From positions 1 through 53,240 of the forward strand of contig JANWHF010000094.1 of assembly GCA_025450555.1 (NCBI GenBank): 53,240 bases of DNA, in the 5' to 3' direction. Below the pieces are notes generated by a model. That model saw only the letters and a program-made list of their open reading frames with translations. It made no database searches and was not told the origin of the DNA. This document shows, piece after piece, positions 17,916 to 26,400 of this stretch. Numbering within the stretch: position 1 is the stretch's first letter; each line of letters starts with the position of its first letter. The translations under genes and the position numbers were made by a program. This stretch comes from Tepidisphaeraceae bacterium (GTDB taxonomy: Bacteria; Planctomycetota; Phycisphaerae; Tepidisphaerales; Tepidisphaeraceae).

Positions 17916-20093
17916 TTAGTCTTGCGATGACGCCTTATACGAATTCTGAACCGCACGCGCGACGGGGCCAAACCGGCCACCGTTGCCACTGGCACTGCTG
18001 GAGCGGACCGACAAGCCGCTGATTGAGCGATCGAAGTCGCTGGATTGGGCACGGTTGAAGACCACGCCTGCCAGACGGGATCCGATCGACGTCAGATGCT
18101 GGATTGCCTTCTCGACCATCGGCCGTTGCTGCCCACGCGAGACGCACAGGACCACTGCATCGGCCGCGGCGCAGACAAGCGAAGCCTCGATACTGCCGAG
18201 GATCGGGCCGGTGTCGATGAGCACCGTTTCGAAATGCTTCTTGGCTTCGTCCACGAGCCGGCGAAGGGCCGCGGGAGAGAGCGTGCTGGCATGCAAGGTA
18301 TTGCTGGTGCCAACCGGCAAAATCGCCACGTCAGCCACGTCTGTCGTGCGGACATATTCCAGCAATGAGCGGTTGGCGATGGCTTCGAGCACGCCTTCCG
18401 GGACATTGACGTTCATTCGCGTCGTCAGGCCAGCGCCTACCAGATCGCAGTCGATCAGCAGCGTCCTTGTGCCGCACGCCGCGTAAGACAGACCAAGGGC
18501 CAACGTCAGGCTCGTCTTGCCATCACCCGGGGCGGCGCTCGTCAAAGCGAAGACGCGACGGTCCTGCGTGTGATTATTGATCTGAAGCATCGTGCGGATC
18601 TGATGCACGCAATGAGCGGCGATCGATGCCTGCTCTGGATCGGACAAGCGATCTGGAAGGTCGGGTAGAATTCCCAAAAGCGTCAGACCCGACACTTCGC
18701 GGGAGGTCTCATCCGAATAGCGGACGCGCGGATTCATTAATCCGGCCAGCAACATCAGGCCAATGGGCAGGCCGCCGCCGGCCAGAAAGCCCAGGGCGCT
18801 AAAAGCAACGCGACGGTCATTGCCAACGGTGGCCTGGCCGCCGGGGTCGACGACGGTGAATGACTTGGCGATTTCGTGAATGTTTTCCTGCTTCTCGAGC
18901 TGCTTGCGGTTTTGCGCCAGGTCGTCCTGAAGGTCCTGGAGGTGTTTACGATTGGTTGCGAGCTTGGTGCTGATGATTTGAAGCTGCTCGATCTGCTCCT
19001 GGTATTGGTCCAAATTTTTCTTCTTTTCGTCATATGCAGTCTGAAGCGTGCTCAAATCTTTGGGAATCAAAACGCCGCCACTTGCGTCCGGCCGCTGCTT
19101 GATGAAGTAGTTGGCGTTGTCGTCGTGAACAATTTGATTGACCTGCTGAGTCACATTGTCGATGCGCTGCTTGAGTTCCCGAACCTGTGGGTGAGCAGCC
19201 CCCAGCCGGGTCATCAAGTCTCCCAACTGACTTTCGAGATTCGCCCGCTGTGCGATTGTTGTCGCCAGGACCGGATCGACCCGCGCCAACTCTTCGACTC
19301 GATAATCCCTAGCTTTTTTCAATTCGATGCGGGCGTCGGTCAGCGTGCCTTCGGCCTCCTGCATCTTCGTTTCCACTCCCGCCATTTCATGATAAAGCGT
19401 CGTAATCACCGTCTGCGGATCTTCGCCGACATTTTTCGTAAGCTTGGCAAGTTCTTCCTGAGTCTGAGCGATCTTCGCATTGTCATCCGTGATCTTGCGT
19501 TTGTAGACACCCTCAACCAGTTGGTAGTCACTCTCGTGATCGTCAACATAGTTCGTGTCGTATGCCTTGATGAGCGCCTGTACGGCGTCCTGGCAAACCT
19601 GCTTGGCGTCCTTGGCATCGGAGCTGTAGGTCACCTGGATCAAAGTCGTGCCGGGGACATACTTGGCGCTGATGGATCGTTTGAACTCCGCGAGGTCAGC
19701 CGGGCTATTGCCGCGATGCGCCAGCCAACGCGGATCGGTCATTGCAGCGTTGAGAAAGCGATCGCTGACGATCTTCTGGACGACGCTCGAGACGTAATAC
19801 TGATACATCGGCATCACGCGATCCCAGTCGTCGAGCGTTGGAGTGACCGGCTTGATTTCGATCAGGCCCACGCTCTGGTAGCCGGGGCGGGGGAGCAGAA
19901 AACCTGCAGCCGCTCCGGCTGCGGCGAACATCGCCGCAAGCAGGATCGCCACGCCGTATCGGCCGCGCAGCAACTGGTGGACTTTGAGCAGTCCGCTCTG
20001 TTGCTGCGGCGGGCGCGTCGAAACCAACGCCGTAGACCATGGCGTCGGGGTCGGAAGATTAGACGATGGAGAAATCTGGATTTCGTTGCTCAT
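17916..20093 (-). CDS. Wzz-type chain-length regulator fused to BY-kinase-like ATPase
   Basis: A 725-residue inner-membrane protein. Residues about 55-80 are the first membrane helix (GVAILLAAMFAAAGAAAGFL), followed by a Wzz domain and a long coiled-coil (about 190-410). A second helix lies near 425-445 (FSALGFLAGGGLPIGLMLLA). The cytoplasmic end is a MinD-like kinase: Walker A in SAAPGDGKTSLTLALG, Walker A' in TLLIDCDLVGAGLTTR and Walker B in VLIDTGPILG. These co-polymerases set glycan length. The C-terminal tail has a single Tyr (NSYKASSQD) instead of the tyrosine cluster used for autophosphorylation. The ATG at 20093 is preferred; the extension to 20174 overlaps the upstream gene. Confidence 0.9.
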   Translation of the reverse strand: MSNEIQISPSSNLPTPTPWSTALVSTRPPQQQSGLLKVHQLLRGRYGVAILLAAMFAAAGAAAGFLLPRPGYQSVGLIEIKPVTPTLDDWDRVMPMYQYYVSSVVQKIVSDRFLNAAMTDPRWLAHRGNSPADLAEFKRSISAKYVPGTTLIQVTYSSDAKDAKQVCQDAVQALIKAYDTNYVDDHESDYQLVEGVYKRKITDDNAKIAQTQEELAKLTKNVGEDPQTVITTLYHEMAGVETKMQEAEGTLTDARIELKKARDYRVEELARVDPVLATTIAQRANLESQLGDLMTRLGAAHPQVRELKQRIDNVTQQVNQIVHDDNANYFIKQRPDASGGVLIPKDLSTLQTAYDEKKKNLDQYQEQIEQLQIISTKLATNRKHLQDLQDDLAQNRKQLEKQENIHEIAKSFTVVDPGGQATVGNDRRVAFSALGFLAGGGLPIGLMLLAGLMNPRVRYSDETSREVSGLTLLGILPDLPDRLSDPEQASIAAHCVHQIRTMLQINNHTQDRRVFALTSAAPGDGKTSLTLALGLSYAACGTRTLLIDCDLVGAGLTTRMNVNVPEGVLEAIANRSLLEYVRTTDVADVAILPVGTSNTLHASTLSPAALRRLVDEAKKHFETVLIDTGPILGSIEASLVCAAADAVVLCVSRGQQRPMVEKAIQHLTSIGSRLAGVVFNRAQSSDFDRSISGLSVRSSSASGNGGRFGPVARAVQNSYKASSQD

Positions 20094-20130
20094 GGATGCT
20101 TTCCATTGCCTTGCAAGGCGTACGGCCAAT

Positions 20131-20814
20131 TCATCGCGGGTCAAGCACCTGGACCAGGCTGGGGTCGGCGCCAATTAAAGTCTTGAAGATCTCATCGCGT
20201 TCTTCAGGAGGTAGATCGCCATTCATGACCACTTGAAACTGAGCTGCGCCAAAACATCGGCGTTGGTAATCCCCGGCCGCAGCACGAACGCCTGAAATGT
20301 CCGGCACGACACCTCGGCCTGGCACGATGAAGAAATTGTACACGCTTTTCCGGAGCATGCCGGCCTGTTTCTGGCGATTATCGAAGAGGTATTCGGTTCC
20401 GGGGATAGTAATAGGACCTACTTTTAGCGTGAATTCCCGTTGGCTAATGAGGGGCTCCCCGCTGGCGGGGTAGCAGATGGGCGGATAGTGACCCGCCATG
20501 TCGCGCGAATCACCGCACTGCACGATCAGCAGATCGGCCTGCACTTCGTCGCGCCAGTTTGCTGCCTGCTTCTTATACTTCCGGCTCACAATTACATTTG
20601 GACGCAACATCTTGACGGCCGCTGTGGGAACGGCTTCATCGCTACCAGTCCAATAGCCAATTACATACGGAAACGCTTCAATCGCCTGACGGGCCTTGGC
20701 ATGATAAGGGGCTGCATCCTGCGGGCGCACGTGGTGCGCATTATCGGCCGCAATGCCTGCCAAGACGAACAGGCAAAGCAGGGGCGAAAGGAAGATGATT
20801 CCGCGTGAAGTCAT
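20131..20814 (-). CDS. EpsI-like exosortase-associated protein
   Basis: A 227-residue protein with one N-terminal membrane helix (IIFLSPLLCLFVLAGIAA) and a periplasmic domain. FPYVIGYWTGSDEAVP near residue 50 and QCGDSRDMAGHYPPICYPAS near 105 match the pattern of EpsI proteins, which normally show a conserved His-x-P...C-hP region. EpsI proteins are encoded next to or fused with exosortases and are thought to take part in exopolysaccharide export or exosortase function; the mechanism is not known. It lies between the exosortase gene (85 bases upstream) and the Wzz/kinase gene (37 bases downstream). Confidence 0.85.
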   Translation of the reverse strand: MTSRGIIFLSPLLCLFVLAGIAADNAHHVRPQDAAPYHAKARQAIEAFPYVIGYWTGSDEAVPTAAVKMLRPNVIVSRKYKKQAANWRDEVQADLLIVQCGDSRDMAGHYPPICYPASGEPLISQREFTLKVGPITIPGTEYLFDNRQKQAGMLRKSVYNFFIVPGRGVVPDISGVRAAAGDYQRRCFGAAQFQVVMNGDLPPEERDEIFKTLIGADPSLVQVLDPR

Positions 20815-20899
20815 ATGTTCAGGTCAAATATTCAGTCGACTCCAGAGGCCCGGATGCCTGGTCTTATCGGCCTTTTGTCTACAAGAGCCGTACCGAACT

Positions 20900-21850
20900 C
20901 TACGATGCGAGGGTATACCGCATGACAGGAATCATCGCCCATCGAAGGATCCGGATGACTCCTAACAACATCAGAAACGAGATCGGCAGCATCAACCAGC
21001 CGCTATAATCGTGGAAGACGTCACCGACCGCCTTGGAATGATACCCGTAGATCCAAATCGTCGGCAAAATACGGAGCACATTACAAAAGATAGTCGCCAG
21101 CGGGCTGACTGCCAACAGTACAAATCGAACACTGTTTCGAAGTGGCAACGCGAAGCAAAAGGCATAGCAGATCAGGATTAATGCGAACACCATTCGCAAA
21201 CCATTGCATGCCTCGGCAATGTTTACAGGTTGACCATTGATGCTTAGACGGTTGCCTGATCTCTCGACTGCAACTCCAATCAATTCAAAGACATGCTGCG
21301 AGATTTGGGCCGTCCAGGTTTCAAGCGGAAGGGCGATGCGCTGGCGAATCAATCCAGGGACTGGGATTAAAAAAATGAGAACTGCTATGGCCGGAAAAAA
21401 TCGGAAAAACATGTGGCGACCCAGGACAGAGGCAGCACAACCGAGCACGACAAGGATGGCTCCTCCATGCCAAAGTGACTGGGTACCGTGGTAATAGCCG
21501 TAATCGTAAACCACATAACCAACCAACGCCACGAGGACGCCGAGCCCGGTTCCGGTCGGCTTGCAGTAACGGAATCGATGACGACGCACCCAGACCATGC
21601 ACATCGCTACGACCGGAACCAGAAAGATATGGCTGTATTCTTCGTCGAGGCGCGCCCAATCGAACATATCGCGCCAGGCTTCCCAGGTCGCAGCGATACC
21701 CATCAATGCCATCAGCGTCGCGGCGACGGCATGCCAGGGTGTCCATCGATCCACGCGGCTCGGCAGCCAAATGCTGCGGCCGCGCCACCGACCTTTGTCG
21801 CCGGGAGTTAGGGGCAGGCTAACGGTTTGATCATCAAAGAAGGTTTGCAT
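20900..21850 (-). CDS. Exosortase (archaeosortase/exosortase family transpeptidase)
   Basis: A 316-residue protein with about eight membrane helices. All three catalytic residues are visible: Cys in NIAEACNGLRMVFAL (about 215), Arg in NVLRILPTIW (about 260) and His in VFHDYSGWLML (about 280). Exosortases cut C-terminal sorting tails of the PEP-CTERM type and pass the protein to the cell surface, often in organisms with exopolysaccharide loci. The start may be the ATG at 21850 or one at 21886 that would overlap the upstream gene by 7 bases. No protein with a recognisable sorting tail is encoded in this window. I do not assign a subfamily with confidence. Confidence 0.92.
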   Translation of the reverse strand: MQTFFDDQTVSLPLTPGDKGRWRGRSIWLPSRVDRWTPWHAVAATLMALMGIAATWEAWRDMFDWARLDEEYSHIFLVPVVAMCMVWVRRHRFRYCKPTGTGLGVLVALVGYVVYDYGYYHGTQSLWHGGAILVVLGCAASVLGRHMFFRFFPAIAVLIFLIPVPGLIRQRIALPLETWTAQISQHVFELIGVAVERSGNRLSINGQPVNIAEACNGLRMVFALILICYAFCFALPLRNSVRFVLLAVSPLATIFCNVLRILPTIWIYGYHSKAVGDVFHDYSGWLMLPISFLMLLGVIRILRWAMIPVMRYTLAS

Positions 21851-21879
21851 CGAAGTAGAGTGCGGCGGCCGGGATTCTG

Positions 21880-23895
21880 CTACCACGCGGCGGCGATCGG
21901 CTTGCCCAACCCGGCAAGCGACCGGCGCGGTCGCTTTTCTGAGCGGATCACTTCATCCACAGCCGTTCGATCGCGACGGATCACCGCACCCGGGCAAACC
22001 AGCGAGCGAACCAAAACGCTGCCCGCTTCCACGCGGGCACCGGCCAGCACGACCGAATCGTGAATCCGCGCAGATGGATCGACCGAAGCACCCGGCTCGA
22101 TCAGCGAGAATGCCGGTGTCCAGTCTTCGGCCAATGGATCGATCATTGAGCCGTGCGCACCAGCGCGACGCCGATGGTAATAGTGAAGCGCCTGAACGTA
22201 GCCGTCCAGCAGTCGAATCGGTAAGCCGGTGGGGCGGCGCCGCCGTACCACGCGCACATCGTATTGAGAAGCGATTAGCGGAAGCCCCTGTTCCTTCATA
22301 TCCACGAAGCCAGTTGCGGGCAGCATGCGCAACGTCTTGCGGCGCACCAGCATGATCCCGCTCGGAGTTCCGTCATCGTGAGAAATCACAGCGACATCCG
22401 CGCGCTTCCGGCGCAGTGCCATGAGCACGCGCGACATCGGATCCAACAGCACCTGCGCGGCATTGGCCACCAGGAGCAGATCATCGTCGTGATAGTCCCG
22501 GGCCAAGTCGTGTAATACGCCGCCCGTTCCGCGATATTCGGAAAGGTCTCGTTCAACTCGGAATGCGCCAAGATATTTCACATCGGCGCTGCACGGGTCA
22601 GGCGACATCTGATTGACCATCACGCGCACGGGCAGTTTTTCAATCCCGGCAACGCGTGCGACGTCGGCACCCTGCTTGAGCCAGAAGTTCAAAACGGATC
22701 CGCTTTCGTCCAGCGGAAGATCGAGCACCGATCGCCCTGTCGCGGCGACAAGCGGATTGGCTCGAACAGCCCCGCCCAGAAGAATCATGGCTCGCAGCCG
22801 CGAGAGAGGCACATCATCTGGCTCTGAATCAGCACTGGCAGTCCAAGTTGGCCGCATTAGTTGGAGTGGAGCGGCAGCGGCACTGTTCCTTGCAACGGTA
22901 TCAACTGAAGTTCCAGGATTCTGGAAATCCAGATCCGCGATTGGCTCGTCGATGGAGTGAATCGGGACTCGACCAATCAACCCGCCGCCTTGCTTTCGGG
23001 TTAGTCGATTGCCAACCCCGCGCACCGCCGAGCGACTCAACAGCCGGGTGGCAAAAGGAATCCCGATCATGATGTACCGCTTGAAAAGCCTGCGCGGCTC
23101 CTGCAACAAGCGGTGCGACCATTCAAGGCCAACCTTCTGCATCCAGACCGGTGCTCTTCGCACGTCCCCGCACAGGAAGCTGAAACTGTTGCCAACACCC
23201 ATCCACCAGGCGCCGGGCATAATCGGACGCAGTCGCGCGATCAGCCTTTCCTGCTTGGGCGAGCCCAGGGCGACATAGATGATGTCGGGGCCGGATTGCG
23301 AGATCGATGCAATGATCTGCGCCATTTCCTTGGGATCATGTTCAAATCCAAGGGGGGGATAATAGAAACCTGCAATCTTCAGGTCCGGATGCCGCGAGAG
23401 CAGCACGCGAGCCGCTCCTTCAGCCGTCCCCGGCGCACCGCCCAAGAGATAGACCGAACGGCCCCGTTTGCTGGCGGCTGCTGACAAGCTTGAAATGAGA
23501 TTGGAGCCGGCAACGCGTTCGGGAAGTGGAGTTCCCTGAAGCCTGCTGGCCCAGACGAGCGGCATGCCGTCGGGGACAACCAAGTCTGCCTCGGCCACCA
23601 AGGCACCGAAGTTTACGTCATGGAGATACCGCCGGAGATGGTCCAAGTTGGGCGTCACCACAACGCCGCCGTTACCCGCGTCCATTTCATCAAGAATATG
23701 ACCGACGCATTCGCTTTCCCTGATTGCATGGACCTTAATTCCCAGCAGATCCACGGTGGGCAGCCGGCGGATGGCAGCAGAAGGAGCAGACGTCGCCGGC
23801 TTTCGCCGATGGGTCTGGAAACTTTCGCGCCGGCGACGGAATGTCGCATCCGACGCATCGACTTCCCAAGTTTGCTCGCGATACTTCAAATCCAT
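21880..23895 (-). CDS. Fusion: WecG/TagA/CpsF glycosyltransferase + degenerate nucleotidyltransferase + hexapeptide helix
   Basis: A 671-residue soluble protein with three parts. Residues 48-290 are a WecG/TagA/CpsF glycosyltransferase (VVVTPNLDHLRRYL, DLVVPDGMPLVWASRLQG, DIIYVALGSPKQERLI, GVGNSFSFLCGD), the enzyme that adds N-acetylmannosamine-type sugars to lipid-linked precursors. About 365-600 resemble a sugar nucleotidyltransferase: AMILLGGAVRANPL (369-382) is a degenerate form of the LAGGxGxRLxPL loop and the following Pro-Lys is missing. Residues 610-650 show left-handed-helix hexapeptides (SLIEPGASVDPSARIHDSVV). The second part may be inactive or regulatory. The gene heads the exosortase/kinase/sugar transferase run. 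I know of no standard enzyme with this order. Confidence 0.82.
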   Translation of the reverse strand: MDLKYREQTWEVDASDATFRRRRESFQTHRRKPATSAPSAAIRRLPTVDLLGIKVHAIRESECVGHILDEMDAGNGGVVVTPNLDHLRRYLHDVNFGALVAEADLVVPDGMPLVWASRLQGTPLPERVAGSNLISSLSAAASKRGRSVYLLGGAPGTAEGAARVLLSRHPDLKIAGFYYPPLGFEHDPKEMAQIIASISQSGPDIIYVALGSPKQERLIARLRPIMPGAWWMGVGNSFSFLCGDVRRAPVWMQKVGLEWSHRLLQEPRRLFKRYIMIGIPFATRLLSRSAVRGVGNRLTRKQGGGLIGRVPIHSIDEPIADLDFQNPGTSVDTVARNSAAAAPLQLMRPTWTASADSEPDDVPLSRLRAMILLGGAVRANPLVAATGRSVLDLPLDESGSVLNFWLKQGADVARVAGIEKLPVRVMVNQMSPDPCSADVKYLGAFRVERDLSEYRGTGGVLHDLARDYHDDDLLLVANAAQVLLDPMSRVLMALRRKRADVAVISHDDGTPSGIMLVRRKTLRMLPATGFVDMKEQGLPLIASQYDVRVVRRRRPTGLPIRLLDGYVQALHYYHRRRAGAHGSMIDPLAEDWTPAFSLIEPGASVDPSARIHDSVVLAGARVEAGSVLVRSLVCPGAVIRRDRTAVDEVIRSEKRPRRSLAGLGKPIAAAW

Positions 23896-24272
23896 ACAGG
23901 CTCTCTACCCGGACCAGCAATCACGGCACGATCACCGAGCGTTGCGAGAGGTTCCCAATCATTTATTCTACATCACAACCCGACACCTGACCTGCAATCT
24001 CAGCGGTTGCCCGCCGCTCATCTCGACTACCGAATCTCGTGCCAACAGACCCAGCTAAAGTTAAGTGGCATACGGAATGCACGTCCAACTATCACCCTGC
24101 CACCCATAGAAAGCAACTGAAATAATGTGACCAGACCGGGCCTGTGGCCAATGGGATTTATCGGCCAACGCATGATAGGAAAGCCATCCAAAATATTGCA
24201 GGTAAACGTGTTATAGGAGGCGAAGGTCCAAGAATATCCCGGCGGGCTCTACCGATTTGCTTCGACTACAGA
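23896..24272. other. Intergenic region of 377 bases between two minus-strand genes
   Basis: No convincing gene on either strand. It must contain the promoter of the 23895-16396 run and the end of the GT2 transcript from 25259. A plus-strand match to a sigma-54 -24/-12 element (TGGCAT, five bases, ATGCA at 24066-24081) is present but points away from the genes it could serve. I found no clear hairpin with a T tract. Confidence 0.5.
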
Positions 24273-25259
24273 TTACCCAGCTTTACTTGAGTTCGCTCGA
24301 AATGAGCTGTGTGATTCAAGCCACACTGGCAACTGCTGCTCGTTAATCATTGCCGTCGCCTTGTCCTTCCCCCGAAGCAAACACTGCCATTGATAGCGAC
24401 GCAAGAAGCGGCGGAACGTCAAATCGGCGTAGCGCGGTTTCTTCGAAGCCCAACTCCGAGTATATCCCCATACCATCGCCGCGCTGCCAATCACGATCGG
24501 CCGATGGATTATTCGGAATGCAGCGCTGGCAAGTAGATAGGTCAGCCCTGTACCCATGAAGTATTGGCCAATCCCGTGACGGGTCCGCCCAGTCCACCAA
24601 TTCTTGTGGCTTGTCCCCATGGCCCGCAGGTGCTCAAAACTGAGTGCTGGTTCATCCCAGCTCGCCGCTACCCAGCCCAGCATCCGGCACCGGTGGCAAT
24701 CAATGCCATCCCACATCAGTTCGCGGACAAAGCCTCCGATTTCCGTGAAGCATTGGGTTCGATAGAACTTCACCATGCCCACCGAATTCTCATTGCCGCA
24801 GGTTTCCATGATCTGGCGGGCGGATGAATCTTTGAAATAGGGCTTGCCACTGCATGTGCCGATGCGCGGGTCGGCTTCCATCTTCTCAATAAGTGTTTCG
24901 AAATACCGTGGCGGCAGATCCAGATCGAGATCGAGTTTGCACACATAATCAAACTCTGTCGGATTGATCGTCTCATAGCCGGCATAAAAAGCATCGATTA
25001 CACCGCCACCAAGTTTGCGGAAGCCTCGGTTCTCACGACGGATGATCTTCAGATAGGGCAGCTTCGCCGCGTACTCTGCAAGAATCTGGGGCGTATCATC
25101 GGTTGAGCCGTCATCAACGATGATCCATAGGGCCGGGGCAAGGGATTGATTGGCGACGCTCTCCAGCGTCCGCCGCGCGTATTGCGCTTCATCCCGGCAA
25201 GGTGTCACCAGAAGATATCGCCGGGAAAACTCTTCAGATCCCACTGTTGATCCATCCAT
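24273..25259 (-). CDS. Family 2 glycosyltransferase
   Basis: A 328-residue GT-A fold enzyme: YLLVTPCRDEAQYARRTLES near residue 15, IIVDDGSTDDTPQIL near 48, the metal/nucleotide motif in KLDLDLDLPPRYF near 112, and an acidic segment ELMWDGIDCHRCRMLGW near 190 in the position of the acceptor-side catalytic region. A hydrophobic stretch near residue 245-262 may associate with the membrane. It would use a nucleotide sugar in the cytoplasm for surface glycan assembly. Start is the ATG at 25259, because the codon at 25262 is TTG. It diverges from the ECF sigma gene and is separated from the next minus gene by 377 bases. Confidence 0.88.
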   Translation of the reverse strand: MDGSTVGSEEFSRRYLLVTPCRDEAQYARRTLESVANQSLAPALWIIVDDGSTDDTPQILAEYAAKLPYLKIIRRENRGFRKLGGGVIDAFYAGYETINPTEFDYVCKLDLDLDLPPRYFETLIEKMEADPRIGTCSGKPYFKDSSARQIMETCGNENSVGMVKFYRTQCFTEIGGFVRELMWDGIDCHRCRMLGWVAASWDEPALSFEHLRAMGTSHKNWWTGRTRHGIGQYFMGTGLTYLLASAAFRIIHRPIVIGSAAMVWGYTRSWASKKPRYADLTFRRFLRRYQWQCLLRGKDKATAMINEQQLPVWLESHSSFRANSSKAG

Positions 25260-25418
25260 CAAAACACTCCCCCCATGAGCCGCGTCTCACACACCGCATG
25301 CCGGACAGGACCATGATTGCGCGAAACCTATTCGGATTCAACAAGACGCATCGAAACGCAATGAAATGGAATTGGTGCAGACGGAAAAGGCCCGCGGCGT
25401 CATCTATTCAAGTAACCG

Positions 25419-25922
25419 ATGGACAAATCCACCGACTGGAAAAAGTGGCTGACCGAGCATGGGCCGACGATGCTGCTGCTCGTCCGCCAATGGGTGTCCC
25501 ATCGCGCTGATGCGGAGGATATCGTGCAGGAAGCTTTTGTTCGATTTTGGAAATCGCGACATCGGGCGGCTGATCCAAAAGCCTATCTCTATGTCTGCGC
25601 AAAAAGATATCTCCTCGAATGGCTGCGCGCGGAACAACGGCGGGGCCGCCGGGAACAGGATAAGGCAATCGAGAGGTCATCCATTTCGACGCCTCTTTTT
25701 GATCAGGTGGTCGATCGAGAGGATCATCGACGGCTCAAAGCTTCTTTGGGCGCGCTGCCAACAGAACAGCGCGAGGTCATGATTTTGAGAATCTGGGGCG
25801 GCTTATCATTTCTGCAAATCAGCGAAGCATTGGCTATTCCGCTCAATACCGCATCGTCGCGCTACCGCTATGCATTGGCCGCGCTCCGCAAGAATCTTGT
25901 GGAGGAATCAATCCATGAATGA
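25419..25922 (+). CDS. ECF RNA polymerase sigma factor
   Basis: A 167-residue sigma-70 family protein with only regions 2 and 4. Region 2 shows HRADAEDIVQEAFVRFWKSR (near 28-47) and region 4 shows LPTEQREVMILRIWGGLSFL, then NTASSRYRYALAALRKNL as the recognition helix. Such extracytoplasmic-function factors respond to envelope signals. Its stop codon overlaps the start of the next gene by 8 bases (ATG at 25915, TGA at 25920), the usual coupling between an ECF factor and its partner. It sits between the two halves of the polysaccharide region. Confidence 0.9.
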   Translation: MDKSTDWKKWLTEHGPTMLLLVRQWVSHRADAEDIVQEAFVRFWKSRHRAADPKAYLYVCAKRYLLEWLRAEQRRGRREQDKAIERSSISTPLFDQVVDREDHRRLKASLGALPTEQREVMILRIWGGLSFLQISEALAIPLNTASSRYRYALAALRKNLVEESIHE

Positions 25923-26364
25923 TCCTCAGCAAAGACCGCTGTCCTTGGAAGAATTGGCTCTTGAAGCACAGCTACGATCCATGGCGCCGGTTGATCTTTC
26001 AACTGACGCGCAGATCAGCATCAAGAACCGCCTCGAGCACCGACCCACAAGCTTTCACCGCGTTAAATGGGCAGCCGCCATCGCGGCATGTGTCCTGATC
26101 GCAATGTCTCTATTGATTCTCCAACAGGTCCGACATCAGCAGCCCGTGCCGCGGTCGATCCAGCCCGGGCATGCCTCGACTTTGTCAGTAGATGTTGCCA
26201 ATGATGACAAGCAATTTGCCATTGCAACATATAGCAACGCATTGGCGCAATCCCCTGCTTCGCTTGATGCCATCCTGCAGCGGCAAAGTCGCAAGGCACA
26301 GAGCGATGAGGCAAACGACTCGCAGATCCCGCGCATTAGAGATCTGTCGATCGCGAACCCTTGA
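25915..26364 (+). CDS. Single-pass membrane protein, probable anti-sigma factor
   Basis: A 149-residue protein with a short cytoplasmic part (about 1-44), one membrane helix (VKWAAAIAACVLIAMSLLIL, near 48-66) and an extracytoplasmic tail rich in Gln, Ser and Asn. There is no HxxxCxxC zinc motif, so the assignment as anti-sigma factor rests on topology and on translational coupling with the ECF gene. A GGAGG at 25901-25905 inside the sigma gene serves as its ribosome site. The frame could start at 25870 but that would overlap the sigma gene far more. Confidence 0.7.
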   Translation: MNDPQQRPLSLEELALEAQLRSMAPVDLSTDAQISIKNRLEHRPTSFHRVKWAAAIAACVLIAMSLLILQQVRHQQPVPRSIQPGHASTLSVDVANDDKQFAIATYSNALAQSPASLDAILQRQSRKAQSDEANDSQIPRIRDLSIANP

Positions 26365-26400
26365 CCGTTTTCTAAAATCAACACTTTTTCGGAGCATGTC

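Noticed and set aside
18876..20186. 436-codon open frame on the plus strand opposite the Wzz/kinase gene
   Set aside because: It is the antisense shadow of a well-supported gene; its translation has no domain features and its composition is that of a complementary strand.
24066..24081. Sigma-54-like -24/-12 element (TGGCAT, five bases, ATGCA) on the plus strand
   Set aside because: Spacing fits, but it points toward the 3' end of an opposite-strand gene with no plus-strand gene behind it, and a single match of this length can arise by chance.
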